From positions 62,001 through 126,000 of the forward strand of contig JAEYLC010000026.1 of assembly GCA_023461435.1 (NCBI GenBank): 64,000 bases of DNA. The letters are read 5' to 3'. Shown here piece after piece: positions 7,160-15,498 of this stretch. Source of the stretch: Bacillota bacterium (lineage in GTDB: Bacteria; Bacillota; Clostridia; Christensenellales; SZUA-584). Position 1 is the stretch's first letter, and every line of letters begins with the position of its first letter. The translations under genes and the position numbers were made by a program. The notes under the pieces were generated by a model. The model did not search any database and was not told the origin of the DNA. It saw only the letters and a list, made by a program, of their open reading frames with translations.

Positions 7160-8778
7160 TTACTGTATTTTATGCGTCCGTTTGGCTCCCCGTCTGCCTT
7201 AATTCTTTCATTTTTCCGTTCTGCCTTTGGAAGGCCAGCATGGTCAAGCTCCTGAACGGCCTGCATCGCCTGCTGCGCCTCCCATCGTTTCACTTCATCC
7301 AGCAGTTCCTCGCGCATCGGAATATGCCCGTCGGGTATACGCTCAAGGTACTGCCGCAGCGAAATCTGCGATCCTTTCAGCAGATTATCCAGTGTTTGAA
7401 CCACCTGAACCTCGCTCCACATTGAGGACGGCCCCACGTCCACCCTGAGCCGCATCGTATACGCGTCCAGCACATCGTCGGGCAGCGGCACAAATACGCG
7501 CCGTCCCTCCTGCTCCAGCGGAATCATACGACCGGCGCGGTAATACTGGCGTATAAAATCGAGCCAGATCATCCCGATATCCTCCACAAACGCGTAAAAC
7601 CGCTCCTGCTGGGATTGCAGCGGTACGAGCGCCGCATCTCTTGTGGCAATGAATGCGGACGTATTGTCCGGGTTCTTGATATTGCCGAGCGTCACGTCGT
7701 TCGCACCCATCATGCGCATCGTCGTCTCGAGCGTCGCATTCAGCCCGTTCCACGCGTCGTATGACGCGCCGGGCGGCATCAGATACTGTGCCGCCCCCGC
7801 AATGTCGCCGTTCACAGCCACGGCGCCCGCCACCTTGTTGCTCCATTCACGGATGCGTGTGCGGTCGAATATCACCTTGGGAAAGCTCATCTGCATCTGA
7901 CTCAGTTGAGACAGCGCAAGAATCTTGTTGACGAACACCTGATTCGGAATCAGCCCCGTCACCTCTGCCACGCCGTGGCACGAATTTTTGCGCGTGTCCC
8001 AGTTCATCAGCGCAACCGGATACCGTGTCAGCAGCGTGTCCTTCGGCGGCTGTATGACCGCGTTGCGAACGCTCTTTTCACACCACACATGACCGTTCTT
8101 CTTGTACATCTTGAGCAGCACGTTGCACTTGCCCGCGTTTTCCAGCTCCACCTTGCCAAGATCGCCCGCCGTATATTCGTTGTCCTCGTCCGCCGTGATC
8201 TTGCCCACATTTCCGCAGCCGTTCGCAAGCGCTTCTTCCTTCACCTTGGAAAGCAACTCGCGAAACGCGAGTATGATATACGGCTGGCTCTGCACATCGG
8301 CGCTGTTGGGATTGCCCGGATAGAAATTCACGCTGTCAATAAGCTGCGTCGAGATATCGCCCGTCAGCGCCTGTCCCGTTTCGAGCGCACTGTCCCAGTA
8401 GAAATACTGAACATAATCACCCGTGATCGCGGCCTGCTTTAAACCCTCTTTGGTCAGATAATCCATCTTAAGCCGTTCCCAGAGCATATCGCAGTACTGC
8501 GACAGCTGCCGCCCGTAAATGCCGATGTCGCCGCCGTCGCTGACGCCCTCCGCGAAAAACTTGAGTTTGAGCCGTCTGTCCGTGACCGCCGCGATCTTCC
8601 ATGCCGACGCGTACCGGATAAAGTTGACCACGGGTGTCGGCAGCCCCTCATGCGGAATCCCCACCCATTGGTCTCCGGCGTAGAACCTCTCGTTTAAATC
8701 CACCGTGTGATAAAGCCCGATGCGCGCCTTGTAGTCTATGCCCTGCTCGTACTCCTTCCAAACATGTGTGCTGTTCAT
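7156..8778 (-). CDS. phage portal protein
   Basis: 540 aa from ATG 8778, overlapping the upstream stop. Recognised from the N-terminal 'YKARIGLYHTVDLNERFYAG' followed by 'DQWVG', the central region with 'SQMQMSFPKVIFDRTRIREW', and 'NTSAFIATRDAALVPLQSQQ' followed by 'ERFY', all standard in SPP1/P22-type portal proteins (dodecameric channel through which DNA enters the capsid). Length is in the normal range. A portal gene is normally preceded by the large terminase subunit; here only a small membrane protein and then an unrelated oxidase lie upstream. Confidence 0.85.
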   Translation of the reverse strand: MNSTHVWKEYEQGIDYKARIGLYHTVDLNERFYAGDQWVGIPHEGLPTPVVNFIRYASAWKIAAVTDRRLKLKFFAEGVSDGGDIGIYGRQLSQYCDMLWERLKMDYLTKEGLKQAAITGDYVQYFYWDSALETGQALTGDISTQLIDSVNFYPGNPNSADVQSQPYIILAFRELLSKVKEEALANGCGNVGKITADEDNEYTAGDLGKVELENAGKCNVLLKMYKKNGHVWCEKSVRNAVIQPPKDTLLTRYPVALMNWDTRKNSCHGVAEVTGLIPNQVFVNKILALSQLSQMQMSFPKVIFDRTRIREWSNKVAGAVAVNGDIAGAAQYLMPPGASYDAWNGLNATLETTMRMMGANDVTLGNIKNPDNTSAFIATRDAALVPLQSQQERFYAFVEDIGMIWLDFIRQYYRAGRMIPLEQEGRRVFVPLPDDVLDAYTMRLRVDVGPSSMWSEVQVVQTLDNLLKGSQISLRQYLERIPDGHIPMREELLDEVKRWEAQQAMQAVQELDHAGLPKAERKNERIKADGEPNGRIKYSK

Positions 8779-8975
8779 ACGTGTTCACCGTACGGGTCGT
8801 AGTCAAGAATCGCCTCGTACTTCTTCATGAGCGCATCCTGCTGCTGCGCCGCTCCGGCATCCAGCCCGCGAGGCTGCACGTCACCCCCGACGCGCTTCAT
8901 GCCCAGCCTGTAGCCGATCAGCCCCGCCGCCGCGATAATCAGCCCCGCCGCCATACCGATCAAAATCTGCACCAT
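8775..8975 (-). CDS. small single-pass membrane protein upstream of portal
   Basis: 66 aa from ATG 8975, chosen because AAGGAGGGG is correctly spaced; an earlier in-frame ATG at 9002 would leave that site inside the coding region. One hydrophobic span (QILIGMAAGLIIAAAGLIGY) and an acidic, Gln-rich tail. It overlaps the portal start by 4 bp, so it is translationally coupled to it. No family recognised. Confidence 0.55.
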   Translation of the reverse strand: MVQILIGMAAGLIIAAAGLIGYRLGMKRVGGDVQPRGLDAGAAQQQDALMKKYEAILDYDPYGEHV

Positions 8976-9010
8976 CCCATACCCCTCCTTCATGCAAATC
9001 ATCGAACATA

Positions 9011-9037
9011 AGGAAAGAGCGCCGTTGCCCGCGCCCT
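9011..9037 (-). terminator. probable terminator of the flavin oxidase gene
   Basis: Minus-strand hairpin AGGGCGC-GGGCAAC-GGCGCTCT followed by TTCCTT, about 50 bp past the oxidase stop codon. Short imperfect T tract. Confidence 0.4.
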
Positions 9038-9088
9038 ATGTCTCGTTATGGTCATTTTTCCATATTCATCAGCTCAGAATCACTCAAG

Positions 9089-10426
9089 CTATATGCGTAT
9101 GCTTTGCGGGAATCTAAAGACATTGCACGGGTCATACAGCCGCTTCACGCACCGCAATGACGGCACATTGCCGCCCCAATAGGCATGCTCATAGTCCATA
9201 AGACCGCTGTACGGGAAATTCACAAATGAGCCTGTCGTCACGGTTTTGAGATAATCAAACCGGCTGTCTACCCATTCCGAGTTGATATTTGCATATTCAT
9301 CCTGCATCCATACGGACTGTACAAGCAGTATATACCGCGCGTTCCGGTAATAGAACGCCGTCGCGCGCGGGTCTGCATCCGCCACGCGCCCGCCGAGCGC
9401 ATACAGTGACAGCGACGCAAACACCGAGCCTTCGGGATAATCGCGCATCAAATGCACCAGCCGGCTGATCTCAAGCGGCTGCAGCGGCCTTACCACAAAC
9501 CGCCCGGTTGATTTGAATTTCTCCGAATCGGGGTAGCTCTCCCCGATCTGCCGGATCGCGTCATAAAACGTCGTCTGTTCAAAGCTCGCTTCGCATCCGG
9601 GCAGATCCGTCAGCAGCGTCACCGCTCTTTCAGCCTCCTCCGATGTGCCGTAGAATATGCCGCGGCTGTATACGGCATAGCCGTCCTCCTCAGCGTGGTA
9701 TACGCTCGCCTGCAGCGTCACACGCCAGTCCGCGGTGCTGAGCCAGCGCTGCCACGTCTCAATAAAGCGGGACTGCGCCGCCGCATCCGTATTCGGATAA
9801 TAAAGCTGCACATACGTCACAAGCTCGACCTTTGGCGGTAAACGAAACACCGTCCTTACAGCCACGCCGAAGTTATTATCACCAGCGCCTCGCAGCGCCC
9901 AAAACAGCGCCGGGTTCTGGTTGCGGCTGGCAGTCACAAGCCGTCCGTCCGCGTTTATGAGTTCCGCCGCTTCGAGATTATCGCATCCGAGGCCCAGCAA
10001 TCTGCAGGAGAGCCCCCAACCGCCGCCCATCGCGTACCCGGCCAGGCCCACCGTCGGGCACGTCCCGCCCGCAAACGGATACCCTTCGGGCGATACCGTA
10101 TTATAAACGATGCCGTTATTCACGCCGCCCTGCGCCGCCACATAGCCGTTGCCCACATCCACATCCGTCATGCGGCTCAAATCGATCACGAGCACACCGT
10201 TTCCCGTGGAAAACCCCGCGTAGTTGTGCCTGCCGTTCCGGATGCGGAAAGGCACGCGATGCCGCCGTGCCCAAATCACCGCATTGGATACGTCACGCGC
10301 CGATTCGCAGAATACAATCGCTCCCGGAAACTTATTGACTGCCCTGTTCCACATCAGACGCGCGTCAGGGTAATCAGGGTCTGTCGGCGTGACAACCGTT
10401 CCGGTTAAACCATGCACAGAAATCAT
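9089..10426 (-). CDS. FAD-dependent oxidoreductase, berberine-bridge-enzyme type
   Basis: 445 aa from ATG 10426 with AAGAAGGTGACGAT upstream. The N-terminal FAD_binding_4 domain shows 'RNGRHNYAGFSTGNGVLVID' and 'GGTCPTVGLAGYAMGGGWG'. By analogy with BBE-type oxidases, the His of RHNY and the Cys of GTCPTVG would attach FAD at the 8-alpha and 6 positions (bicovalent flavin). The C-terminus ends in a BBE motif ('HAYWGGNVPSLRCVKRLYDP', then CNVFRFPQSI). Family members oxidise sugars, alcohols or alkaloid-like substrates with O2; the substrate here is unknown. No signal peptide is visible, so it is probably cytoplasmic. It stands alone between terminators. Confidence 0.85.
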   Translation of the reverse strand: MISVHGLTGTVVTPTDPDYPDARLMWNRAVNKFPGAIVFCESARDVSNAVIWARRHRVPFRIRNGRHNYAGFSTGNGVLVIDLSRMTDVDVGNGYVAAQGGVNNGIVYNTVSPEGYPFAGGTCPTVGLAGYAMGGGWGLSCRLLGLGCDNLEAAELINADGRLVTASRNQNPALFWALRGAGDNNFGVAVRTVFRLPPKVELVTYVQLYYPNTDAAAQSRFIETWQRWLSTADWRVTLQASVYHAEEDGYAVYSRGIFYGTSEEAERAVTLLTDLPGCEASFEQTTFYDAIRQIGESYPDSEKFKSTGRFVVRPLQPLEISRLVHLMRDYPEGSVFASLSLYALGGRVADADPRATAFYYRNARYILLVQSVWMQDEYANINSEWVDSRFDYLKTVTTGSFVNFPYSGLMDYEHAYWGGNVPSLRCVKRLYDPCNVFRFPQSIRI

Positions 10427-10527
10427 ATCGTCACCTTCTTAACAATGATGGTATTTGATGATTGAGTTGATTGTTTCACTATATAGTTTATGTGACGGCT
10501 ATAGAGGTGTGAGATTGCGCGCGGCAA

Positions 10528-10551
10528 GAAAAAAAGCGCCGCAGCGCTCTT
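10528..10551 (-). terminator. Rho-independent terminator between nitroreductase and oxidase genes
   Basis: Minus-strand GAGCGCTGCGGCGCTTTTTTTC: five-base-pair GC stem with a seven-T tract. It lies about 360 bp downstream of the nitroreductase stop and 100 bp upstream of the oxidase start. Confidence 0.6.
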
Positions 10552-10732
10552 CACGGAATTAGAAACCTCTGGTTTGGCCCCTTTTGACGACTACCCTTCA
10601 GGTTTGTGCCGGGGGTGCCGCCGATAGGTAACTGGCGGAGAGAAAATGACTTAGAACCGATCACAGCAATCCTCCGATAAGCAGACACATGCCGGTTTCT
10701 CAAAAGGAGGCATGTTTATGCTGCATCGAATA

Positions 10733-10780
10733 GAGGCTCCTTTTGAAAGGATCTGTCAGCTTTGCTGACTGAGGATTGAT
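10733..10780 (+). repeat. dispersed repeat family 1, copy 1
   Basis: GAGGCTCCTTTTGAAAGGAT followed by CTGTCAGCTTTGCTGACTGA and GGATTGAT. It matches, in opposite orientation, the copies at 19101-19149 and 19241-19286 with a few substitutions. Contains an inner inverted repeat (GTCAGC/GCTGAC). Confidence 0.75.
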
Positions 10781-10914
10781 CGATGCGGCAATGTCGGATG
10801 CGGCAATCTTCTGATACTTCGTGACACTTCATGATCCACTCATCAAGAGTAGTCATCTGAAAGAGGGTCTATAAGCTTTATAGACAGCCTGACGCCCAAA
10901 ACTATGAGTTCTGT

Positions 10915-11472
10915 CTAAAATGTGCCGGTATACGTCACCACGTCCAGCTTGCGCTGAGGTATGGGCGCGTCTTCCTTTGCTTTGTAGCCAAATACGGCCG
11001 CCTGCTGCGGCAGCAGCCCTTCGGGCACGCCGAGCCTTCGCATCAGCTCCTCATCTTTGAAAATAAGGTTCACAAAGCCCATCCAGCAAGAGCCGATCCC
11101 AATACTGTGCGCCATCAGCATCATGTTCTCCATCGCCGCCGTACAGTCGACCGGGCCTGATGCGGATTCTTTTTGCGTTGAAACGATGATCAGCACCGAC
11201 GCTTTATGCGTGATATCCAAACCGTCGTTCTGCCCCATTTTGCTGATCCACTCGACCGGTATCTGCGTCATCGCCTGCTTGGTTTTGATGTTTACTTCTT
11301 CCAGCAGCGTTCTGTCCTGCACCACGGAGAAATGCCACGGCTGCTGGTTGCAACCTGTCGGCGCGTAGATTCCCGCCTCCACGATCGTCTGCAGCTCCTC
11401 TTTTTTTAGCAAATCGCTTTTGTACGCGCGCACGCTCCTTCTGCTTTTGATCACATTCAGTACTTCATTCAT
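10915..11472 (-). CDS. nitroreductase family protein
   Basis: 185 aa from ATG 11472 with ACGGAGGTTATGAT upstream. Opens with 'IKSRRSVRAYKSDLLKKEEL' (Arg residues that contact the FMN phosphate) and 'EAGIYAPTGCNQQPWHFSVV', followed by 'ENMMLMAHSIGIGSCWMGFV' and 'LPQQAAVFGYK', all diagnostic of the FMN-dependent nitroreductase fold. Such enzymes use NAD(P)H to reduce nitroaromatics, quinones or flavins; physiological substrate unknown. Monocistronic, with its own promoter. Confidence 0.9.
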   Translation of the reverse strand: MNEVLNVIKSRRSVRAYKSDLLKKEELQTIVEAGIYAPTGCNQQPWHFSVVQDRTLLEEVNIKTKQAMTQIPVEWISKMGQNDGLDITHKASVLIIVSTQKESASGPVDCTAAMENMMLMAHSIGIGSCWMGFVNLIFKDEELMRRLGVPEGLLPQQAAVFGYKAKEDAPIPQRKLDVVTYTGTF

Positions 11473-11500
11473 ATCATAACCTCCGTCTATTCATGGTCTC

Positions 11501-11528
11501 ATTATACGGCTTAGATTTTTAATTGAAT
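11501..11528 (-). promoter_or_regulatory. sigma-A-type promoter of the nitroreductase gene
   Basis: ATTCAA (11523-11528) and TATAAT (11501-11506) on the minus strand, spacer 16 bp, about 30 bp upstream of the start codon. Confidence 0.55.
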
Positions 11529-11659
11529 ACCAAAATTTTATAATTTATGCTTTAAAGAAGAAAAGCCGGCGCTCGTGCAGCTTCACCTTTTTAAAACCGC
11601 TAATGGCCTCCCGAGGGATAATGAGTTATCCAAAGTCGTAAGCCTATATACCTGTATCA

Positions 11660-11688
11660 TTGTTTCTCTATCCAAGATATGCTATAAT
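11660..11688 (+). promoter_or_regulatory. sigma-A-type promoter of the PH-domain membrane protein gene
   Basis: TTGTTT (11660-11665), 17-bp spacer, TATAAT (11683-11688). The short leader then contains GGGGGT before ATG 11714. This placement decides the start: an in-frame start at 11660 would lie inside the promoter. Confidence 0.65.
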
Positions 11689-11713
11689 CTTAATATTACT
11701 GGGGGTATTCTTT

Positions 11714-12124
11714 ATGAGTCGAAAAGTCAGTCTTATCATCACCGCCATAATCGTCGTCGTTGTCGCCGTTGTCGTCGGCACCATGATGACCGCCGACAGC
11801 AAGGCCGCCACGTTTGAGCTTAAGGACGGGAATCTCGTCATCACCTGTTCATTCGGAACGTCTGTGCCGATAAATGAAATCTCATCACTAGAATTAACCG
11901 ATACGGCCCCGGATATCAAAACCAGAACCAACGGGGCTGGCATCGGCAGCATGCAGAAAGGCGAATATCTGCTCGCGGACGGCAGCAAGGCGCGCCTCTA
12001 TGTCGATACCAGCGCCTCTCTATTCATCCGCTTTGTGCATAGCGATACAGTGTTTTATATCAATTCGGATTCCGCCGAAGCCACTCAAAGCCTTTTTGCC
12101 GAGCTTGAAGCCGCCGTCAGCTAA
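11714..12124 (+). CDS. membrane-anchored bacterial PH-domain protein
   Basis: 136 aa from ATG 11714. One N-terminal membrane span (about residues 5-26, 'LIITAIIVVVVAVVVGTMM'), then a compact beta-rich domain with 'FELKDGNLVITCSFGTSVPI', 'EISSLELTDTAPDIKTRTNG' and 'YLLADGSKARLYVDTSASLF'. This pattern fits the bPH_5-type pleckstrin-homology-like domain in small Firmicute membrane proteins. Precise role unknown. It stands alone on the plus strand and converges on the ABC-2 permease gene; the two stop codons sit within the palindrome CAGCTAAGCTTAGCTG. Confidence 0.65.
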   Translation: MSRKVSLIITAIIVVVVAVVVGTMMTADSKAATFELKDGNLVITCSFGTSVPINEISSLELTDTAPDIKTRTNGAGIGSMQKGEYLLADGSKARLYVDTSASLFIRFVHSDTVFYINSDSAEATQSLFAELEAAVS

Positions 12125-12126
12125 GC

Positions 12127-12918
12127 TTAGCTGCTGGCGCTGCTGTACCGGCGCACCGCGACCTTCCAGAACAGCCTTGTGGCGGTAAAACAAACCACGG
12201 GCGCCACCACGCCCCACACCGCGTACATCGGCTCCGTTTTCCCCATGATGAAAAGCGTCGGGAAATTGACAATCACGAATATCGGCAGCACATAGATACC
12301 GATACGCTGCACTGCTTTGCTGTATATGCTCATCGGCATATTGTTAAAGTCCCAAAAAGCGCCTGTCGCGTTCGCCACCGCGTCGGCCTTCACAAACCAA
12401 AAAGATGTGATCACGGGGAACAGCAGCAGCGAATAGCTCACAACCACGCTGCTCAGCATCAGCCCCAAAAAGCCGATCAGTCCGAGCACATCCACGGGGA
12501 TATGCAGCCTTGTGATGCCCACAATTACCATGATCGAGCCGGGGATGATGTCGGTCACGAAAAGCGAGAGCTCGCTGCGGCTCAGCGTCGCGATAAACTG
12601 CAGCGAAACCGGCTTGACGATGTAAAAATCGAGCGTTCCGTTGCGGATATGCTCGCCGAGCATATAATGGTTCATCAGCATAAACCCCGCGGTGAAAGCC
12701 GTCATGATGATAAACATGCCCACATAAATCAGAATCTCATCCGGCAGGAGGCCGTTCACGGTGAGCCCCGATTGATAGATCACAACCACGTACAGCAGCT
12801 TCACGAAAAGATAGCCGACCTCCATGGCGACGCCGGTGAAAAAATTGACCCTGTATTCAAGCTGTGTAATCAGGCCGTTTTTTAAAAACAGCCACCAGAT
12901 GAATATGTGTTTGCGAAT
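12127..12918 (-). CDS. ABC-2 type transporter permease (second of pair), start uncertain
   Basis: The first ATG is at 12825 (232 aa), but the same frame continues upstream without a stop to about 12965 and encodes 'REIRKHIFIWWLFLKNGLIT' and 'QLEYRVNFFTGVA', exactly the N-terminal helix expected for this permease family. No ATG, GTG or TTG occurs in that extension. The best candidate start is ATT at 12916-12918 preceded by AGGCAGAGAG, or a base error in the GGGGGG run nearby hides the true one. Six hydrophobic spans and the motif 'RNGTLDFYIVKPVSLQF' mark the ABC2_membrane_6 (DUF990-like) family, which works as a heterodimer with the adjacent permease. Confidence 0.75.
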   Translation of the reverse strand: MRKHIFIWWLFLKNGLITQLEYRVNFFTGVAMEVGYLFVKLLYVVVIYQSGLTVNGLLPDEILIYVGMFIIMTAFTAGFMLMNHYMLGEHIRNGTLDFYIVKPVSLQFIATLSRSELSLFVTDIIPGSIMVIVGITRLHIPVDVLGLIGFLGLMLSSVVVSYSLLLFPVITSFWFVKADAVANATGAFWDFNNMPMSIYSKAVQRIGIYVLPIFVIVNFPTLFIMGKTEPMYAVWGVVAPVVCFTATRLFWKVAVRRYSSASS

Positions 12919-12941
12919 CTCTCTGCCTAGCGCTTTCGTGC

Positions 12942-13751
12942 TTAACCCCCCGCCGCCGTGTAACGTTTAAGCCCCACGCGCCACAACGCGCCTGCCGCAA
13001 GCCTTAATATCACGATCCACAGCACCATTGCCAGCAGCCCCGGCACAACCTGTTCACTCGTCAGCCTGCCGCAAATCACATCCACCGGAAAGTTGACGGT
13101 ATACCGAAACGGCATCCAGCTGAGCACCGCAACCGCCTTTGGGCCGAGCACGTCGAGCGGAAAAATGCCGCCGCTGGCCGCGATGAAGACGATGCGCACC
13201 GCCTCAAAGAAAAACCCGATCTCGGTCAGCCAGAAGGCGAGCATCCCCACGCAGAAAAAGATGATATAGTTGAGCACGCAGGCCAGCACCAGCACCGCGA
13301 GAAACATCACGATGCCGATCAGCGTCACCACCGCACCGAAAACGCTGTTGATAATCACCGCAGCCGCGCCGAGCAGCACGAACACAAAAACCGACATCAC
13401 GATCTTGCTGCCGAAAAAGTTCGTCATGTAGAAGTTGAAATACCCGATGGGTCGCACGATAAACTTGTCAAGGCCGCCGTTCTTCACGTCAATGTTGATA
13501 TCGTACTCAAAGCCGGTCCGCAAAAACTGCTGGACGATATTCGCGAAAACCGTGTATGTGATCATCTGGGCATACGTGTACCCAAAAAGCATGCCGCCGT
13601 CGGTGGCGCGGTACAAGCTGCTCCAAAGAAAAAACTGAATGATGATGGGCCATACGGCGCTGAAAAGCCCGAGCGCGAACGCCCCGCGGTATTCAAGCGC
13701 GTTTTGCATACCGAGCTGGAGCGACCGGCGGTATTTCATCATCGACCTCAA
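12942..13751 (-). CDS. ABC-2 type transporter permease (first of pair)
   Basis: 269 aa from ATG 13751, which overlaps the ATPase stop by 4 bp. Six membrane spans; the signature 'EYDINIDVKNGGLDKFIVRP' between spans 2 and 3 parallels 'RNGTLDFYIVKPV' of its partner, showing the two permeases are paralogs that probably form a heterodimeric channel. The substrate is unknown; related YitT/NatB-neighbour systems export or confer resistance to hydrophobic compounds. Confidence 0.8.
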   Translation of the reverse strand: MRSMMKYRRSLQLGMQNALEYRGAFALGLFSAVWPIIIQFFLWSSLYRATDGGMLFGYTYAQMITYTVFANIVQQFLRTGFEYDINIDVKNGGLDKFIVRPIGYFNFYMTNFFGSKIVMSVFVFVLLGAAAVIINSVFGAVVTLIGIVMFLAVLVLACVLNYIIFFCVGMLAFWLTEIGFFFEAVRIVFIAASGGIFPLDVLGPKAVAVLSWMPFRYTVNFPVDVICGRLTSEQVVPGLLAMVLWIVILRLAAGALWRVGLKRYTAAGG

Positions 13752-14731
13752 CTGACCTGCTCCTTTCGGTACAGTCGCATGATCCCCTCTTCCACGGGGA
13801 TATCCTCTATCGTGAAATCCATCACCGACAGTGTGTCGAGTATATCTTTGAGCGTCTGCCTTAGGTCTTGCTTGCCAACCTCGATCAGCGCGCTGTACCC
13901 ATCGAAGCTCTTCACCTCACCGAACCTCTGAATATCAGCCATCTGTGTCTGGGTGGACAGCTGCAGCTTGATCTGCTTCTTTTCACTGAACAGCTCGTTC
14001 ACCTTGGCGAGCTCGCCATCATATATGATATTCCCCTCGTTGATAATGACCGTCCGCTTGCAAAGGTTCTCGATGTCGTTCATGTAGTGGCTGGTCAGCA
14101 ACACCGTGGTCTTGCTTTGTTCGTTGTAATATTTGATGAAGTCCTGTATCTTCTTCTGAGAGATCAGGTCAAGGCCGATCGTCGGTTCGTCGAGAAACAT
14201 CACACGCGGACGGTGAATCAGCGCGGCAATCAGCTCCATCTTCATTCTCTCGCCGAGAGACAGCCGACGCACCTGCACGTTCATCAAGTCCCTGGCATCG
14301 AGCAATTCGGTCAATTCCTCAATTGTCGCCTTGAATTCCTTCTCACTGAGCTCATAGATATAGCGGTTCAGCAAAAACGCTTCGTTGGCCGGCAGATCCC
14401 AAAAAAGCTGGCTCTTTTGCCCCATCACAATCGCGATTTGCTTCTTGAATTCCTTTTTGCGCTCCCACGGTGTATACCCAAGCACGCTCGCCGTTCCGCC
14501 TGTCGGAAAGAGAATGCCCGACAGCATTTTGAGCGTCGTCGTTTTGCCCGATCCGTTCGGCCCCAAAAAACCTATCATCTCGCCCGCCTGCACGTCAAAG
14601 TTCACGCTCTTTACAGCGTCTTTCACGAGCTTCTTTCGGTTAAAAACGTTTTTCACCGAGCTCTTGAGCCCGGCTTCTTTTTTGTAATAGGTGAACGAAC
14701 GGGACAGGTTCTCCACATGAATGACTGCCAT
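13748..14731 (-). CDS. ABC-2 transporter ATP-binding protein
   Basis: 327 aa from ATG 14731 with CAAGGAGACAATA upstream. Walker A GPNGSGKTT, signature LSLGERMK, Walker B VMFLDEPTIGLD and switch-His region LLTSHYMND are all intact. The insert 'SVKNVFNRKKLVKDAV' before the P-loop and the ~70-aa C-terminal extension are typical of the subfamily paired with DUF990-type permeases. First gene of the three-gene operon 14731-12127. Confidence 0.9.
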   Translation of the reverse strand: MAVIHVENLSRSFTYYKKEAGLKSSVKNVFNRKKLVKDAVKSVNFDVQAGEMIGFLGPNGSGKTTTLKMLSGILFPTGGTASVLGYTPWERKKEFKKQIAIVMGQKSQLFWDLPANEAFLLNRYIYELSEKEFKATIEELTELLDARDLMNVQVRRLSLGERMKMELIAALIHRPRVMFLDEPTIGLDLISQKKIQDFIKYYNEQSKTTVLLTSHYMNDIENLCKRTVIINEGNIIYDGELAKVNELFSEKKQIKLQLSTQTQMADIQRFGEVKSFDGYSALIEVGKQDLRQTLKDILDTLSVMDFTIEDIPVEEGIMRLYRKEQVS

Positions 14732-14762
14732 TATTGTCTCCTTGAAAAGACTTTAGAGATAA

Positions 14763-14791
14763 TTTATATCACAAACCATATAAATTGGCAA
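14763..14791 (-). promoter_or_regulatory. sigma-A-type promoter of the ABC-2 exporter operon
   Basis: TTGCCA (14786-14791), 17-bp spacer, TATAAA (14763-14768), 32 bp upstream of the ATPase start. Confidence 0.6.
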
Positions 14792-14879
14792 GTGTAACCA
14801 TTATGACAAAAACCGCCGATTTTTGGGTGTGTCCGCAATAAAAAAACGCCTGTTAAGACAGACATTCTAGCTTGATGAT

Positions 14880-14996
14880 ATACCCCTATAGAGCGGAGCG
14901 ACGTGACTACGAAGTGGAAAGCATCCCATGGCAAATCGCTTTGAACATGGGATTTTTCGACTCGCTGTCACTCGCTCAAAATGACATTGTTACTTT
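14880..14996. repeat. dispersed palindromic repeat family 2, copy A
   Basis: Contains GAGCGACGTGACTACGAAGT, ATCCCATGG, a spacer with TTGAACATGGGAT, then TCGCTGTCACTCGCTCAAAA and TGACA. The inner ATCCCATG/CATGGGAT arms can form a hairpin. The same organisation recurs at 45651-45733. The rest of the gap 14792-15045 holds a hairpin (15008-15035) and no gene. Confidence 0.65.
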
Positions 14997-15007
14997 TTCT
15001 GAAATCT

Positions 15008-15035
15008 GAGCGCCCGCTAAAGCAGGCGCCTGAGC
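15008..15035 (-). terminator. GC hairpin just after the OsmC stop codon
   Basis: Minus-strand GCGCCTGC-TTTA-GCGGGCGC with one mismatch per arm, ten bases past the stop. No T tract follows, so termination is uncertain; it could stabilise the 3' end. Confidence 0.4.
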
Positions 15036-15045
15036 TATTAGTCTC

Positions 15046-15471
15046 TTAACTCTTCGATATCTGATATACGACCTGAACCTTCACGTTGCCCTTTATCATC
15101 GCCATCACGGGGCAGATCTTCTCTTCCGCCGACGCGATGATCTTTTGCATCGTATCGTCGTCCATGTCGCTCGAACCCACGAGCGCGTCCAGCGTGATCG
15201 AATCAAAGCTGAGCGGATGCTGCTCTCTGCGCGTACCGGTTGCGCCGACGGTCAGTGTCTTTACCTCTTTGTTCATCGTCTTGGCAAGAAACGTGATCGT
15301 GCCGCCAAGACACGAAGCGAGGCTCACCAGAAAAAGCTGCAGCGGCATAAAGCCCTGCCCATCCCCGTGCGGCGGAATATAATCGGTCACCACCGTGTGT
15401 CCGCCGGATTCGCCCTCAAACATCATCCGTCCGTTCTTCAGCTCTACGGATGCTTCCAAAACATGTGCCAT
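15046..15471 (-). CDS. OsmC family peroxiredoxin-like protein
   Basis: 141 aa from ATG 15471 with AAGGAGGGTTT upstream. The two family cysteines are present: 'LASCLGGTITFLAK' at the start of the central helix and 'EEKICPVMAMI' near the C-terminus. The core 'PLQLFLVSLASCLGG' is diagnostic of the OsmC/Ohr fold. Family members reduce organic hydroperoxides; the YhfA-like branch, which this resembles in size, is less well characterised. Cytoplasmic. Confidence 0.85.
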   Translation of the reverse strand: MAHVLEASVELKNGRMMFEGESGGHTVVTDYIPPHGDGQGFMPLQLFLVSLASCLGGTITFLAKTMNKEVKTLTVGATGTRREQHPLSFDSITLDALVGSSDMDDDTMQKIIASAEEKICPVMAMIKGNVKVQVVYQISKS

Positions 15472-15498
15472 AAACCCTCCTTATGCATCAGCTATCGA

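Larger units (their letters stand above)
10427..10914. other. 488-bp intergenic region with a terminator and repeat remnants
   Basis: Contains the terminator at 10528-10551, a GC-rich segment (about 10580-10650) with a CCGCC/GGCGG inverted repeat, the sequence CAGCAATCCTCCG (about 10664-10676) that is the complement of the end of the repeat found at 19.2 kb, and a further repeat copy at 10733-10780 followed by a duplicated GATGCGGCAAT. I see no credible open reading frame. Confidence 0.6.

Noticed and set aside
10553..10680. A structured RNA or riboswitch in the GC-rich intergenic segment
   Set aside because: Local inverted repeats exist, but I cannot match them to any known class, and part of the segment belongs to the dispersed repeat family.
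11660..11713. Start of the PH-domain gene at 11660
   Set aside because: It coincides with a promoter -35 box; ATG 11714 is downstream of the promoter and has GGGGGT upstream.
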